Made by a program: the position numbers and the translations under genes. Source: MAG-120802 sp049430265 (GTDB lineage: Bacteria; Actinomycetota; Actinomycetes; Nanopelagicales; Nanopelagicaceae). Taken from it: a stretch of 5,968 nt of DNA. This document shows, piece by piece, positions 1 to 5,771 of the stretch. The stretch lies in the NCBI GenBank assembly GCA_049430265.1, contig JBMTBW010000038.1:1-5968 (forward strand), given 5' to 3'. The notes below the pieces were generated by a model that did not search any database, had not been told where the DNA came from, and saw nothing but the letters and a program-made list of their open reading frames with translations. Position 1 is the stretch's first letter, and every line of letters begins with the position of its first letter.

Positions 1-420
1 GTTGGCGTTGATGACATTACAGAGATTATTGATAGCCCAGCAATAAAAATGATGGCTAGATGCTCAAATCAAGAATTAACTTCAGATCAGATGTTAAGAA
101 TTGCGCAGATAGAGCTGGAGGGAGTTGCCACGGTGACTCATTCAAATCCTCACGATTCACTACTTGAAATTAACGCCCACGGAATTTCCAAGGGAGAAAC
201 ACTTTCCAAGATTGCTGCCAGATATGGCATAAGCGCTGATGAAACTGTGGCCTTTGGCGATAATCCAAATGATTTTTCAATGCTTGCTTGGGCTTCTCGC
301 TCTTGGGCTATGGCTGATGGCCATCCAGATGCTGTTAAATATGCAAAGTTCGTGGCAGAACCACATGAAGAAGATGGTGTTGCAAAAGAAATAGAGAAGT
401 TATTGGAGTTACCGCAATGA
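1..420 (+). CDS. HAD-superfamily (Cof-like) hydrolase, C-terminal part
   Basis: The reading frame is open from the first base of the window, so the true start lies upstream and only the last 139 residues are present. Counting from the window edge, the conserved HAD lysine (motif III) is K64 in 'ISKGETL', and motif IV is the acidic GDNPND at residues 86-91 followed by 'FSML'. This is the GDxxNDxxML form typical of Cof-type, IIB-capped phosphatases, where the aspartates hold Mg2+. Cof-like enzymes are usually about 270 residues long and dephosphorylate small soluble metabolites such as sugar phosphates or flavin and pyridoxal phosphates. The substrate cannot be told from sequence. The N-terminal nucleophile motif (DxDGT) and most of the cap domain are outside the window. 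The stop overlaps the next start in an ATGA, which suggests translational coupling. The family call is secure; the substrate is unknown. Confidence 0.88.
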   Translation, partial: VGVDDITEIIDSPAIKMMARCSNQELTSDQMLRIAQIELEGVATVTHSNPHDSLLEINAHGISKGETLSKIAARYGISADETVAFGDNPNDFSMLAWASRSWAMADGHPDAVKYAKFVAEPHEEDGVAKEIEKLLELPQ

Positions 421-1064
421 ACACAGCGCTAGCAGTTCCGCTTTGGCTGGATTTACTAACCGTTGGAATTGGCGCGCTTCAAGGCGCGCTATTTGCTATT
501 TTTTATAAACGCTTTGATCTTGTTGGAGTTATTTCGGTAGCAATACTTACAGGTCTTGGTGGCGGAATTTTAAGAGATTTATTGCTTGCTGTTGGTAGAC
601 CTGCAGCGATGCAAGATAAATACATTCTCACTGCGGTCGCTTCTTGCTTAGTCGCAATTTTTATTGGGCGTTGGTATAAAAAAGCAAGCAGTGCTGTAGT
701 CTTTCTAGATTCAGCAGCGATGTCACTCTTTGCAGTCGCTGGCACATATAAAGCAATTGTTAATGGCACCTCTGAGTTAGTTGCAATATTACTTGGGGTA
801 TTAACTGCAGTAGGAGGCGGAGTACTTCGTGACGTGGTTTGCAGAATTACTCCACAAATATTTACTGGCGGTCCTCTCTATGCCACGGCCTCTGCAATAG
901 GAGCCACTTTATTTGTAATTCTTGAAAAGAGTTCACTTGATTTGAATTTAACCCTTGGAATATCTGCAGTAACTATTGTGGCAATTCAGATGGCATCACT
1001 ACGCTTTCGAATTCACCTAAAGCCCGTTCTAGATTCATTGGATTTTGAAGACCCCTCTAAGTAA
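417..1064 (+). CDS. TRIC/UPF0126-family membrane protein (two-repeat cation channel or transporter)
   Basis: This is a 215-residue integral membrane protein with about seven hydrophobic helices. It is built from two homologous halves, each carrying the family hallmark GGGxLRD: GGGILRD at residues 48-54 and GGGVLRD at 133-139. That duplicated motif marks the UPF0126 family (also named for glycine transport), whose prokaryotic members are homologous to trimeric intracellular cation (TRIC) channels; bacterial and archaeal TRIC members have been described as K+-permeable. The length is normal for the family. The ATG lies in the ATGA overlap with the phosphatase gene, and a GGAG at 405-408 sits eight bases upstream, so the start is well supported. 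Linkage to a HAD phosphatase does not reveal the transported substrate. It could be a cation channel or a small-molecule permease; the family is clear and the specificity is not. Confidence 0.9.
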   Translation: MNTALAVPLWLDLLTVGIGALQGALFAIFYKRFDLVGVISVAILTGLGGGILRDLLLAVGRPAAMQDKYILTAVASCLVAIFIGRWYKKASSAVVFLDSAAMSLFAVAGTYKAIVNGTSELVAILLGVLTAVGGGVLRDVVCRITPQIFTGGPLYATASAIGATLFVILEKSSLDLNLTLGISAVTIVAIQMASLRFRIHLKPVLDSLDFEDPSK

Positions 1065-1080
1065 AGGTAAGTTTCCCCAC

Positions 1081-1166
1081 GGAGGGCTCGCATAGTGGCC
1101 TAGTGCACCGGTCTTGAAAACCGGCAAGGGAAACCTTCGTGGGTTCAAATCCCACGCCCTCCGCCA
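1081..1166 (+). tRNA. tRNA-Ser (anticodon UGA)
   Basis: A full class II tRNA can be folded by hand. The acceptor stem GGAGGGC (1081-1087) pairs perfectly with GCCCTCC (1156-1162). The D stem is GCA/TGC (1090-1092 with 1104-1106). The anticodon stem CCGGT/ACCGG (1108-1112 with 1120-1124) encloses the loop CTTGAAA, giving anticodon TGA at 1115-1117. A long variable arm forms AAGG/CCTT around a GAAA loop (1126-1137). The T arm is GTGGG/CCCAC around TTCAAAT (1139-1155). G1163 is the discriminator base and CCA is encoded at 1164-1166. The long variable arm, G73 and the UGA anticodon agree on serine, reading UCA and, by wobble, other UCN codons. It begins 16 bases after the upstream stop codon, with no convincing promoter of its own between them. 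Confidence 0.97.
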
Positions 1167-1190
1167 TCTACTACGCCTAGTTCCTAACTT

Positions 1191-1241
1191 CTTGTGGGCG
1201 ATTTCATAAGGCTCTACCTAGCAGGATCTCGCTAACACAAG
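1191..1241 (+). repeat. Imperfect inverted repeat in the leader before sdhC
   Basis: The spacer between the tRNA and sdhC contains CTTGTG (1191-1196) and its exact complement CACAAG (1236-1241). Pairing can continue inward through G1197-T1233 and GCG/CGC (1198-1200 with 1230-1232) after a two-base AA bulge. A small CCT/AGG hairpin (1217-1219 with 1223-1225) can form inside. No run of T follows, so it is not an ordinary intrinsic terminator. A competing pairing exists between CTTCTT (1188-1193) and AAGAAG (1248-1253). It may be a 5' leader structure of the sdh operon, or chance; it matches no riboswitch I recognise. Confidence 0.25.
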
Positions 1242-1275
1242 GAAAATAAGAAGGTATTTCCCAATAAAGTTTTAT

Positions 1276-1282
1276 AAGGAGG
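1276..1282 (+). promoter_or_regulatory. Shine-Dalgarno site setting the GTG start of sdhC
   Basis: AAGGAGG is a full match to the anti-Shine-Dalgarno sequence and ends six bases before the GTG at 1289. It is the strongest ribosome binding site in the window. It decides the start of sdhC, which has no nearby in-frame ATG (the first internal Met that could compete is residue 120). No clear -35/-10 pair could be assigned in the spacer 1167-1275. Confidence 0.85.
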
Positions 1283-1288
1283 CGCTCA

Positions 1289-2092
1289 GTGGCTACAGGA
1301 GTTTTCTCTACAACTCGAGCCGCAATTAAAGAGCGCACGCTTCGAACTGATCGTTGGTGGCTACAACCTCTAATTATTGTTGCAGTTTTAATCTCATTTA
1401 TTATCTATGCCACATTCCGAGCCTTTGAAAATAAGTATTACTTTGCAGAGCCTCTAATCTCACCTTTTTATTCGCCATGTCTTTCAACAGTATGCGTTGA
1501 AGGAGCTGCTCACTTTGGTACACCAATTGGCGCATTCACTATCTTCGGCTTTTTAATTTCACCTGCGCTATTTATTCTAATTTTCCCGCTAGGTTTTCGT
1601 TTAACTTGTTATTACTACCGTAAGTCCTATTACCGCTCTTTCTGGATGTCGCCGCCTGCATGCGCAGTTGCAGAACCTCACTCCAAATACACAGGTGAGA
1701 CAAGAGCGCCACTTATTTTACAAAACGGTCATAGATGGTTCTTCTATGCAGGTTTAGTTTTCAATGTAATTCTCACCTATGACGCAATCATTGCTTTTAA
1801 AAACCCAGAGGGTGAGTGGGGTCATATGAGCGTCGGCACACTGGTTCTACTACTCAATGCCACCATGCTCTGGCTCTATTCAGCTTCTTGTCATACCTGC
1901 CGTCACACAATTGGTGGGCGACTAAGAAATTTCTCCAAACATCCAGTTCGATACAAATTATGGAGTTGGGTTTCAGTGCTAAACCATAGCCACCCAACTT
2001 ATGCCTGGATCTCACTATTTGTTGTGGCATTTACTGACTTTTATATCCGCCTGGTGGCTACTGGCACCATAACCAATTACTACTTCTTCTAG
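1289..2092 (+). CDS. sdhC: Succinate dehydrogenase membrane anchor subunit, Sdh1 (type F) SdhC-like
   Basis: This is a 267-residue membrane protein starting at GTG behind a strong ribosome binding site. It has about five hydrophobic helices, near residues 24-43, 82-102, 150-170, 182-200 and 238-256. It would anchor the SdhAB catalytic unit to the cytoplasmic membrane and carry the quinone site. The size and single-chain anchor fit actinobacterial Sdh1, such as the roughly 270-residue Mycobacterium anchor, rather than the small SdhC plus SdhD pair; no sdhD gene follows. After the fourth helix lies a Cys/His cluster, C201-H202-x-C204-x-H206, and before the last helix H233-S-H235. In mycobacterial Sdh1 a Rieske-type [2Fe-2S] cluster with Cys and His ligands replaces heme in the membrane subunit. 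These residues are candidate ligands here, by inference. C64, C69 and H75 form a second Cys/His group in the first loop. The gene ends seven bases before sdhA. Confidence 0.85.
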   Translation: MATGVFSTTRAAIKERTLRTDRWWLQPLIIVAVLISFIIYATFRAFENKYYFAEPLISPFYSPCLSTVCVEGAAHFGTPIGAFTIFGFLISPALFILIFPLGFRLTCYYYRKSYYRSFWMSPPACAVAEPHSKYTGETRAPLILQNGHRWFFYAGLVFNVILTYDAIIAFKNPEGEWGHMSVGTLVLLLNATMLWLYSASCHTCRHTIGGRLRNFSKHPVRYKLWSWVSVLNHSHPTYAWISLFVVAFTDFYIRLVATGTITNYYFF

Positions 2093-2099
2093 GCCGGCG

Positions 2100-3995
2100 A
2101 TGAATAACGATATTAAATTTAGTCGCTATAACTTTGATGTAGTAGTTATTGGCGCAGGTGGAGCTGGACTTCGCGCGGCAGTTGAAGCTCGCCAAGCAGG
2201 TCTTCGTGTTGCGATCATCTGCAAATCACTATTTGGCAAGGCTCACACTGTTATGGCAGAGGGTGGCGCAGCTGCTGCTATGGGCAACGTTAACGATAAT
2301 GATGGTTGGAAGGTTCACTTTAGAGACACAATGCGCGGCGGAAAGTTTTTAAATAACTGGAGAATGGCTGAACTCCATGCAAAAGAATCTCCAGATCGCA
2401 TCTGGGAGCTTGAAACTTGGGGAGCGCTCTTTGATCGAACTAAAGATGGCCGTATTTCCCAGCGAAACTTTGGTGGCCATGAATATCCACGCCTTGCCCA
2501 CGTTGGTGATAGAACTGGTCTTGAGTTAATTAGGACTATGCAGCAGAAGATTGTTTCAATGCAGCAGGCTGATGCTAAAGAGCATGGCGATGCTGAGAAG
2601 TATTTAAAAGTATTTGCAGAGCTAACAATTACTGAGATATTAAAAGATGGAGAGAAAGTCTCTGGTTGCTATGGATATTGGCGAGAGACTGGCGATGAAG
2701 TTTTATTTGAATCTCCTGCTGTTGTTTTAGCAACAGGTGGAATTGGAAAATCTTTCAAAATTACCTCCAACTCTTGGGAAGGAACTGGCGATGGCCACGC
2801 TCTAGCCCTTAAGGCAGGATCTGCTTTAGTTGATATGGAGTTTGTGCAATTTCATCCAACTGGAATGGTTTGGCCACCATCTGTTAGAGGAATTCTCGTT
2901 ACTGAATCTGTTCGCGGTGATGGTGGAGTACTTACCAATAGCGAAGGTAAGCGCTTTATGTTTGATTACATCCCAGAAGTTTTTAAAGATAAATATGCTG
3001 ATAATGAAGCAGAGGCTGATCGTTGGTATAAAGATCAGGAGAACAATCGTCGTCCACCAGAGCTACTACCTAGAGATGAAGTAGCGCGCGCAATTAACTC
3101 TGAGGTTAAAGCAGGTCGCGGATCTCCAAGAGGCGGGGTTTATCTAGATGTTTCAAAGCGCTTGCCAGCTGATGAAATTAAGCGTCGTCTGCCTTCGATG
3201 TGGCATCAATTTAAAGAACTAGCCGATGTTGATATCACTGAGCAGCCAATGGAAGTTGGTCCTACTTGTCACTATGTAATGGGCGGAGTAAAGGTAGATC
3301 CAGATACTGCCGCTGCTTATCAAGTTCCAGGTTTATTTGCCGCAGGTGAGGTTGCAGGCGGAATGCACGGCTCTAATCGTCTTGGTGGTAACTCACTTTC
3401 AGATCTTCTTGTCTTTGGAAGAAGAGCTGGAGCAGGAGCTGCTGACTATGTAAAGAAGTTAGCAAGTAAAAGGCCAGCAGTTAGCGATAAAGAGATTGCT
3501 AGAGCTCATAGCCATCTAAATGAACCATTTACCCGTGATGGCAACGAAAATCCTTATGCTCTACATGATGAGCTACAGAATGTGACCCAAGATTTAGTAG
3601 GAATTATCAGAAATGAGAAAGAACTCATCGATGCTCTAGTAAAACTTGAATCCATTCGAAAAAGAGCGGCGCAGGTCAAAGCAAGTGGCGGAAGAGCTTT
3701 TAACCCAGGCTTCCACTTAGCTTTAGATTTAGAGAACATGTTGTTAGTTTCTGAATCAATTGCTCGTTCAGCACTTGCAAGACAAGAGTCAAGAGGTGGC
3801 CACACTCGGGATGATTATCCAAAGATGGATGCAAATTGGCGCACTATTAATCATTTGAGTAAGTGGAACGGCAAGCAGGTTGAAATTGATCCTGCCAAGT
3901 CTCAGATGCTTCCTACTGAGCTAATTGAGGTTTTTGAGATGGATGAGTTAAAAAAGTATTACACTGAAGCAGAGCTTGCGAAGGGTGGCAACTAA
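2100..3995 (+). CDS. sdhA: Succinate dehydrogenase flavoprotein subunit (SdhA)
   Basis: This 631-residue catalytic subunit oxidises succinate to fumarate in the citric acid cycle and passes electrons through FAD to SdhB. The FAD-binding Rossmann motif is VVVIGAGGAG at residues 14-23. H49 in 'KAHTVMAEGG' aligns with the histidine that binds FAD covalently in this family. Substrate-site residues are present: H252 in FVQFHPTG, the catalytic arginine R325 in PRDEVAR, H391 in PTCHYVMGG, and R427 in HGSNRLGGNS. The length and the KAHTVMAEGG form match actinobacterial Sdh1-type subunits. The start is the ATG seven bases after the sdhC stop. Only a weak AGG lies at the usual distance, so translation may depend on ribosomes arriving from sdhC. 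The stop shares one base with the sdhB start (TAATG). The protein is complete, with no missing key residue. Confidence 0.97.
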   Translation: MNNDIKFSRYNFDVVVIGAGGAGLRAAVEARQAGLRVAIICKSLFGKAHTVMAEGGAAAAMGNVNDNDGWKVHFRDTMRGGKFLNNWRMAELHAKESPDRIWELETWGALFDRTKDGRISQRNFGGHEYPRLAHVGDRTGLELIRTMQQKIVSMQQADAKEHGDAEKYLKVFAELTITEILKDGEKVSGCYGYWRETGDEVLFESPAVVLATGGIGKSFKITSNSWEGTGDGHALALKAGSALVDMEFVQFHPTGMVWPPSVRGILVTESVRGDGGVLTNSEGKRFMFDYIPEVFKDKYADNEAEADRWYKDQENNRRPPELLPRDEVARAINSEVKAGRGSPRGGVYLDVSKRLPADEIKRRLPSMWHQFKELADVDITEQPMEVGPTCHYVMGGVKVDPDTAAAYQVPGLFAAGEVAGGMHGSNRLGGNSLSDLLVFGRRAGAGAADYVKKLASKRPAVSDKEIARAHSHLNEPFTRDGNENPYALHDELQNVTQDLVGIIRNEKELIDALVKLESIRKRAAQVKASGGRAFNPGFHLALDLENMLLVSESIARSALARQESRGGHTRDDYPKMDANWRTINHLSKWNGKQVEIDPAKSQMLPTELIEVFEMDELKKYYTEAELAKGGN

Positions 3996-4756
3996 TGTCT
4001 CGTAAAGTAAAGCTGCGTATCTGGCGCGGCGATGCCAAAGAAGGCAAGTTAGAAGATGTCAGTGTTGAGGCCAATGAGGGTGAAGTAGTTCTTGATGTAA
4101 TTCATCGAGTTCAAGGAACACAGATGCCAGATTTAGCGGTTCGCTGGAACTGTAAAGCTGGCAAGTGCGGCTCCTGCTCCATGGAAATTAATGGAAAACC
4201 TCGCCTTGCCTGTATGACGCGCATGAATACGTTTGCAGAGGATGAAACGATAACTGTCACTCCACTTAGAGCTTTTCCCGTAATCCGTGATTTAGTCACT
4301 GATGTTTCCTATAACTATAGAAAAGCGATGGAGATTCCATCTTTTGCTGCTCCAGAGGATTTAAAGCCTGGGGAATACCGCATGGCTCAAGTTGATGTGG
4401 AGCGCAGCCAAGAGTTCCGTAAATGTATTGAATGCTTCCTCTGCCAAGATACTTGCCATGTTATTCGCGATCATGAAGAGAATAAGAAATCTTTTGCTGG
4501 CCCACGCTTCTTTATTCGTATTGCAGAGCTTGATATGCACCCACTTGATCGCCTTCGTAATCGCAAGCAAAAGGCTCAAGAAGAGCATGGTCTTGGAATG
4601 TGTAACATCACGAAGTGCTGCACAGAAGTGTGCCCAGAACATATCAAGATTACTGATAACGCCATTATTCCAATGAAGGAGCGAGTAGTGGATGTGAAAT
4701 ACGATCCCATTCGCTGGCTTGGGTCAAAGATTAGAAAGCGCGAAGGGATAGTCTAA
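3995..4756 (+). CDS. sdhB: Succinate dehydrogenase iron-sulfur subunit (SdhB)
   Basis: This 253-residue electron-transfer subunit links SdhA flavin to the membrane subunit through three clusters. The N-terminal ferredoxin domain has C53, C58, C61 and C73 for [2Fe-2S]. The C-terminal domain has C144, C147, C150 and C154, then C203, C209 and C213-Pro. By comparison with the E. coli enzyme, C144/C147/C150/C213 should hold [4Fe-4S] and C154/C203/C209 should hold [3Fe-4S]. An extra cysteine, C208, lies directly before a ligand. The length is normal for SdhB. The start ATG overlaps the sdhA stop by one base (TAATG), and AAGGGTGG at 3981-3988 is a good ribosome binding site six bases upstream. The stop overlaps the next gene in the same TAATG way, so sdhC, sdhA, sdhB and the following gene look like one transcript. 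Confidence 0.97.
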   Translation: MSRKVKLRIWRGDAKEGKLEDVSVEANEGEVVLDVIHRVQGTQMPDLAVRWNCKAGKCGSCSMEINGKPRLACMTRMNTFAEDETITVTPLRAFPVIRDLVTDVSYNYRKAMEIPSFAAPEDLKPGEYRMAQVDVERSQEFRKCIECFLCQDTCHVIRDHEENKKSFAGPRFFIRIAELDMHPLDRLRNRKQKAQEEHGLGMCNITKCCTEVCPEHIKITDNAIIPMKERVVDVKYDPIRWLGSKIRKREGIV

Positions 4757-5100
4757 TGAATCTAGTTAAGCGTTGGGCAATTCTTGCCCTCGCTTTCTGG
4801 TTAACAACCTTCATTGTCTCTGGCATAGAGATTCAAGACGGTGCTTGGAATTATTTCTGGGTAGCAGCTCTCTTTGGAGTTGTTAACACACTTCTTGGTG
4901 GCCTACTAAAGCTCTTTACACTTCCTGCAGTGATATTAACTTTTGGTCTCTTTGTATTTGTAATTAATGCAGCAATGTTGACCTTAGTTGATCGCTGGAG
5001 TGATGTTTTAACAATCGATAAATTCACATCAGCCCTAATAGGGGCATTAATTATTAGCCTTATTTCAGGCTTTACAAATAAATTAATCAACAAGGCTTAA
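4756..5100 (+). CDS. Four-helix membrane protein of the phage holin IV / YvlD-like family
   Basis: This 114-residue, very hydrophobic protein has four predicted membrane helices, near residues 4-22, 31-54, 55-78 and 90-109. The short charged N-terminus (MNLVKRW), the 'FGVVNTLLGG' segment, the 'LTFGLFVFVINAAML' stretch and the small size fit the 'mycobacterial four-helix phage holin, superfamily IV' family (YvlD-like). Despite the name, chromosomal members are generally not lysis proteins, and their role is poorly known. The ATG shares one base with the sdhB stop (TAATG). GAAGGGA at 4742-4748 is a ribosome binding site seven bases upstream, so expression should follow succinate dehydrogenase. 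There is no phage gene nearby, which argues against a lysis role. Whether it helps complex II in the membrane is open. The family call is good; the function is unknown. Confidence 0.85.
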   Translation: MNLVKRWAILALAFWLTTFIVSGIEIQDGAWNYFWVAALFGVVNTLLGGLLKLFTLPAVILTFGLFVFVINAAMLTLVDRWSDVLTIDKFTSALIGALIISLISGFTNKLINKA

Positions 5101-5111
5101 TCACCAGTGAA

Positions 5112-5438
5112 TTGAAGCGCTTACTAGCAGTTGGGCTCGGGGGAGCACTTGGCTCCCTGTTTCGCTATTTAACGGTTTCAAAAGGCGATGAAATAGGACT
5201 CTTTTTAGTAAATATATTTGGTGTGGCAGTTGCTGGGTTTATCGCCCTACGCCTATCTACCTCAGAGTTAATTCGCCTCGCCTTAATTCCAGGCTTTGCT
5301 GCCGGGCTAACCACCTTTTCATCTGTTGCGGTGATCCATGCAGAGGATAGTTCGCTACGCAGTGTTGCCTACTTCTTCTGTAGCGTGTTAGTGAGCTTAC
5401 TAATTCTCTTTGCTATAAAACCAAAGGCAAAAATATGA
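5112..5438 (+). CDS. crcB: Fluoride channel subunit FluC/CrcB, first copy
   Basis: This 108-residue, four-helix membrane protein belongs to the Fluc/CrcB family, which exports toxic fluoride passively as a dual-topology dimer. Visible family motifs are GGALGSLFRY at residues 10-19, the pore asparagine N34 in LVNIFG, and GLTTFS at 65-70, which includes the threonine region of the central sodium site. Of the two phenylalanines of the Phe box in homodimeric Flucs, the first is kept (F69) and the second is V72. Y87, S91 and S95 in the fourth helix are spaced like the polar track of the pore. The start is TTG at 5112: no ATG or GTG is in frame nearby, and a later start would remove the first motif. 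The ribosome binding site is weak, with AAGG 16 bases away. It lies 11 bases after the membrane protein gene and overlaps the second copy by four bases (ATGA). Confidence 0.92.
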   Translation: MKRLLAVGLGGALGSLFRYLTVSKGDEIGLFLVNIFGVAVAGFIALRLSTSELIRLALIPGFAAGLTTFSSVAVIHAEDSSLRSVAYFFCSVLVSLLILFAIKPKAKI

Positions 5439-5770
5439 GGCTCAGCTATTTTCTACTAGGTGCTTTCATTGGCGCTCCAGTGAGATTTGTAATTGTTGAA
5501 TACTTAAAGAGCTATCTCAAATTCCCACTAGGAATATTGCTAGTTAATGTATTTGGTTCTTTTCTACTTGGGTTAATCCTTGAATCAGAGACCAACATAG
5601 CCTTTGCCTTGATGGGTTTTTCAGGAGCTCTTACCACCTGGTCAGCCTTTGCTATGGACTTGTTTGAACAGGCCAAAAGGCGTGAGCAATTACTCTTTTT
5701 ATTAAATCTCTTTGGAAATTATGCCCTAGCTCTTCTTGCTGCAGGGCTTGGCATCTGGATTGCGCAATAA
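5435..5770 (+). CDS. crcB: Fluoride channel subunit FluC/CrcB, second copy
   Basis: This 111-residue, four-helix partner of the preceding Fluc gene shows GAFIGAPVRF at residues 9-18, the pore asparagine N38 in LVNVFGSF, and GFSGALTTWS at 61-70. Here the first Phe-box position is tryptophan (W69) and the second is kept as F72, the reverse of the first copy. The polar positions of the last helix are probably N91 and N95 instead of Tyr/Ser. Paired, diverged crcB genes are common in Gram-positive bacteria, and the products are thought to form an obligate heterodimer. The ATG lies in an ATGA overlap with the first copy, with AAAGG (5423-5427) seven bases upstream, so the two should be made in matched amounts. 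No fluoride riboswitch was recognised upstream of the pair, and there is no room for one in the 11-base gap before the first copy. Confidence 0.92.
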   Translation: MRLSYFLLGAFIGAPVRFVIVEYLKSYLKFPLGILLVNVFGSFLLGLILESETNIAFALMGFSGALTTWSAFAMDLFEQAKRREQLLFLLNLFGNYALALLAAGLGIWIAQ

Positions 5771-5771
5771 T

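Noticed and set aside
503..769. Open frame on the minus strand, 88 codons
   Set aside because: It lies wholly inside the TRIC-family gene, has no family signature or ribosome binding site, and its composition looks like an antisense shadow.
938..966. Promoter-like pair TTGATT, 17 bases, TATCTG
   Set aside because: It lies within the TRIC-family coding region about 115 bases before the tRNA, and the -10 match is poor. Such pairs are frequent by chance in AT-rich DNA.
1038..1067. Possible tRNA promoter TTGGAT, 18 bases, TAAAGG
   Set aside because: The position would suit a start just before the tRNA, but the -10 match is weak and it overlaps the end of the upstream gene.
2093..2099. Possible sdhD or other small gene around the sdh junctions
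   Set aside because: The gaps between sdhC, sdhA and sdhB are seven bases or less, so no second anchor gene fits. The single five-helix SdhC explains the anchor.
4361..4676. Open frames of about 93 codons on both strands within sdhB
   Set aside because: Both overlap the well-supported iron-sulfur subunit in other frames and show no recognisable protein features.
5057..5070. GCCT/AGGC mini-hairpin near the end of the holin-like gene
   Set aside because: A four-base stem inside a coding region with no T-run is too weak for a terminator.
4756..5100. Prophage or lysis cassette suggested by the holin family name
   Set aside because: The neighbours are respiratory and fluoride-export genes, with no endolysin, integrase or structural phage gene in the window.
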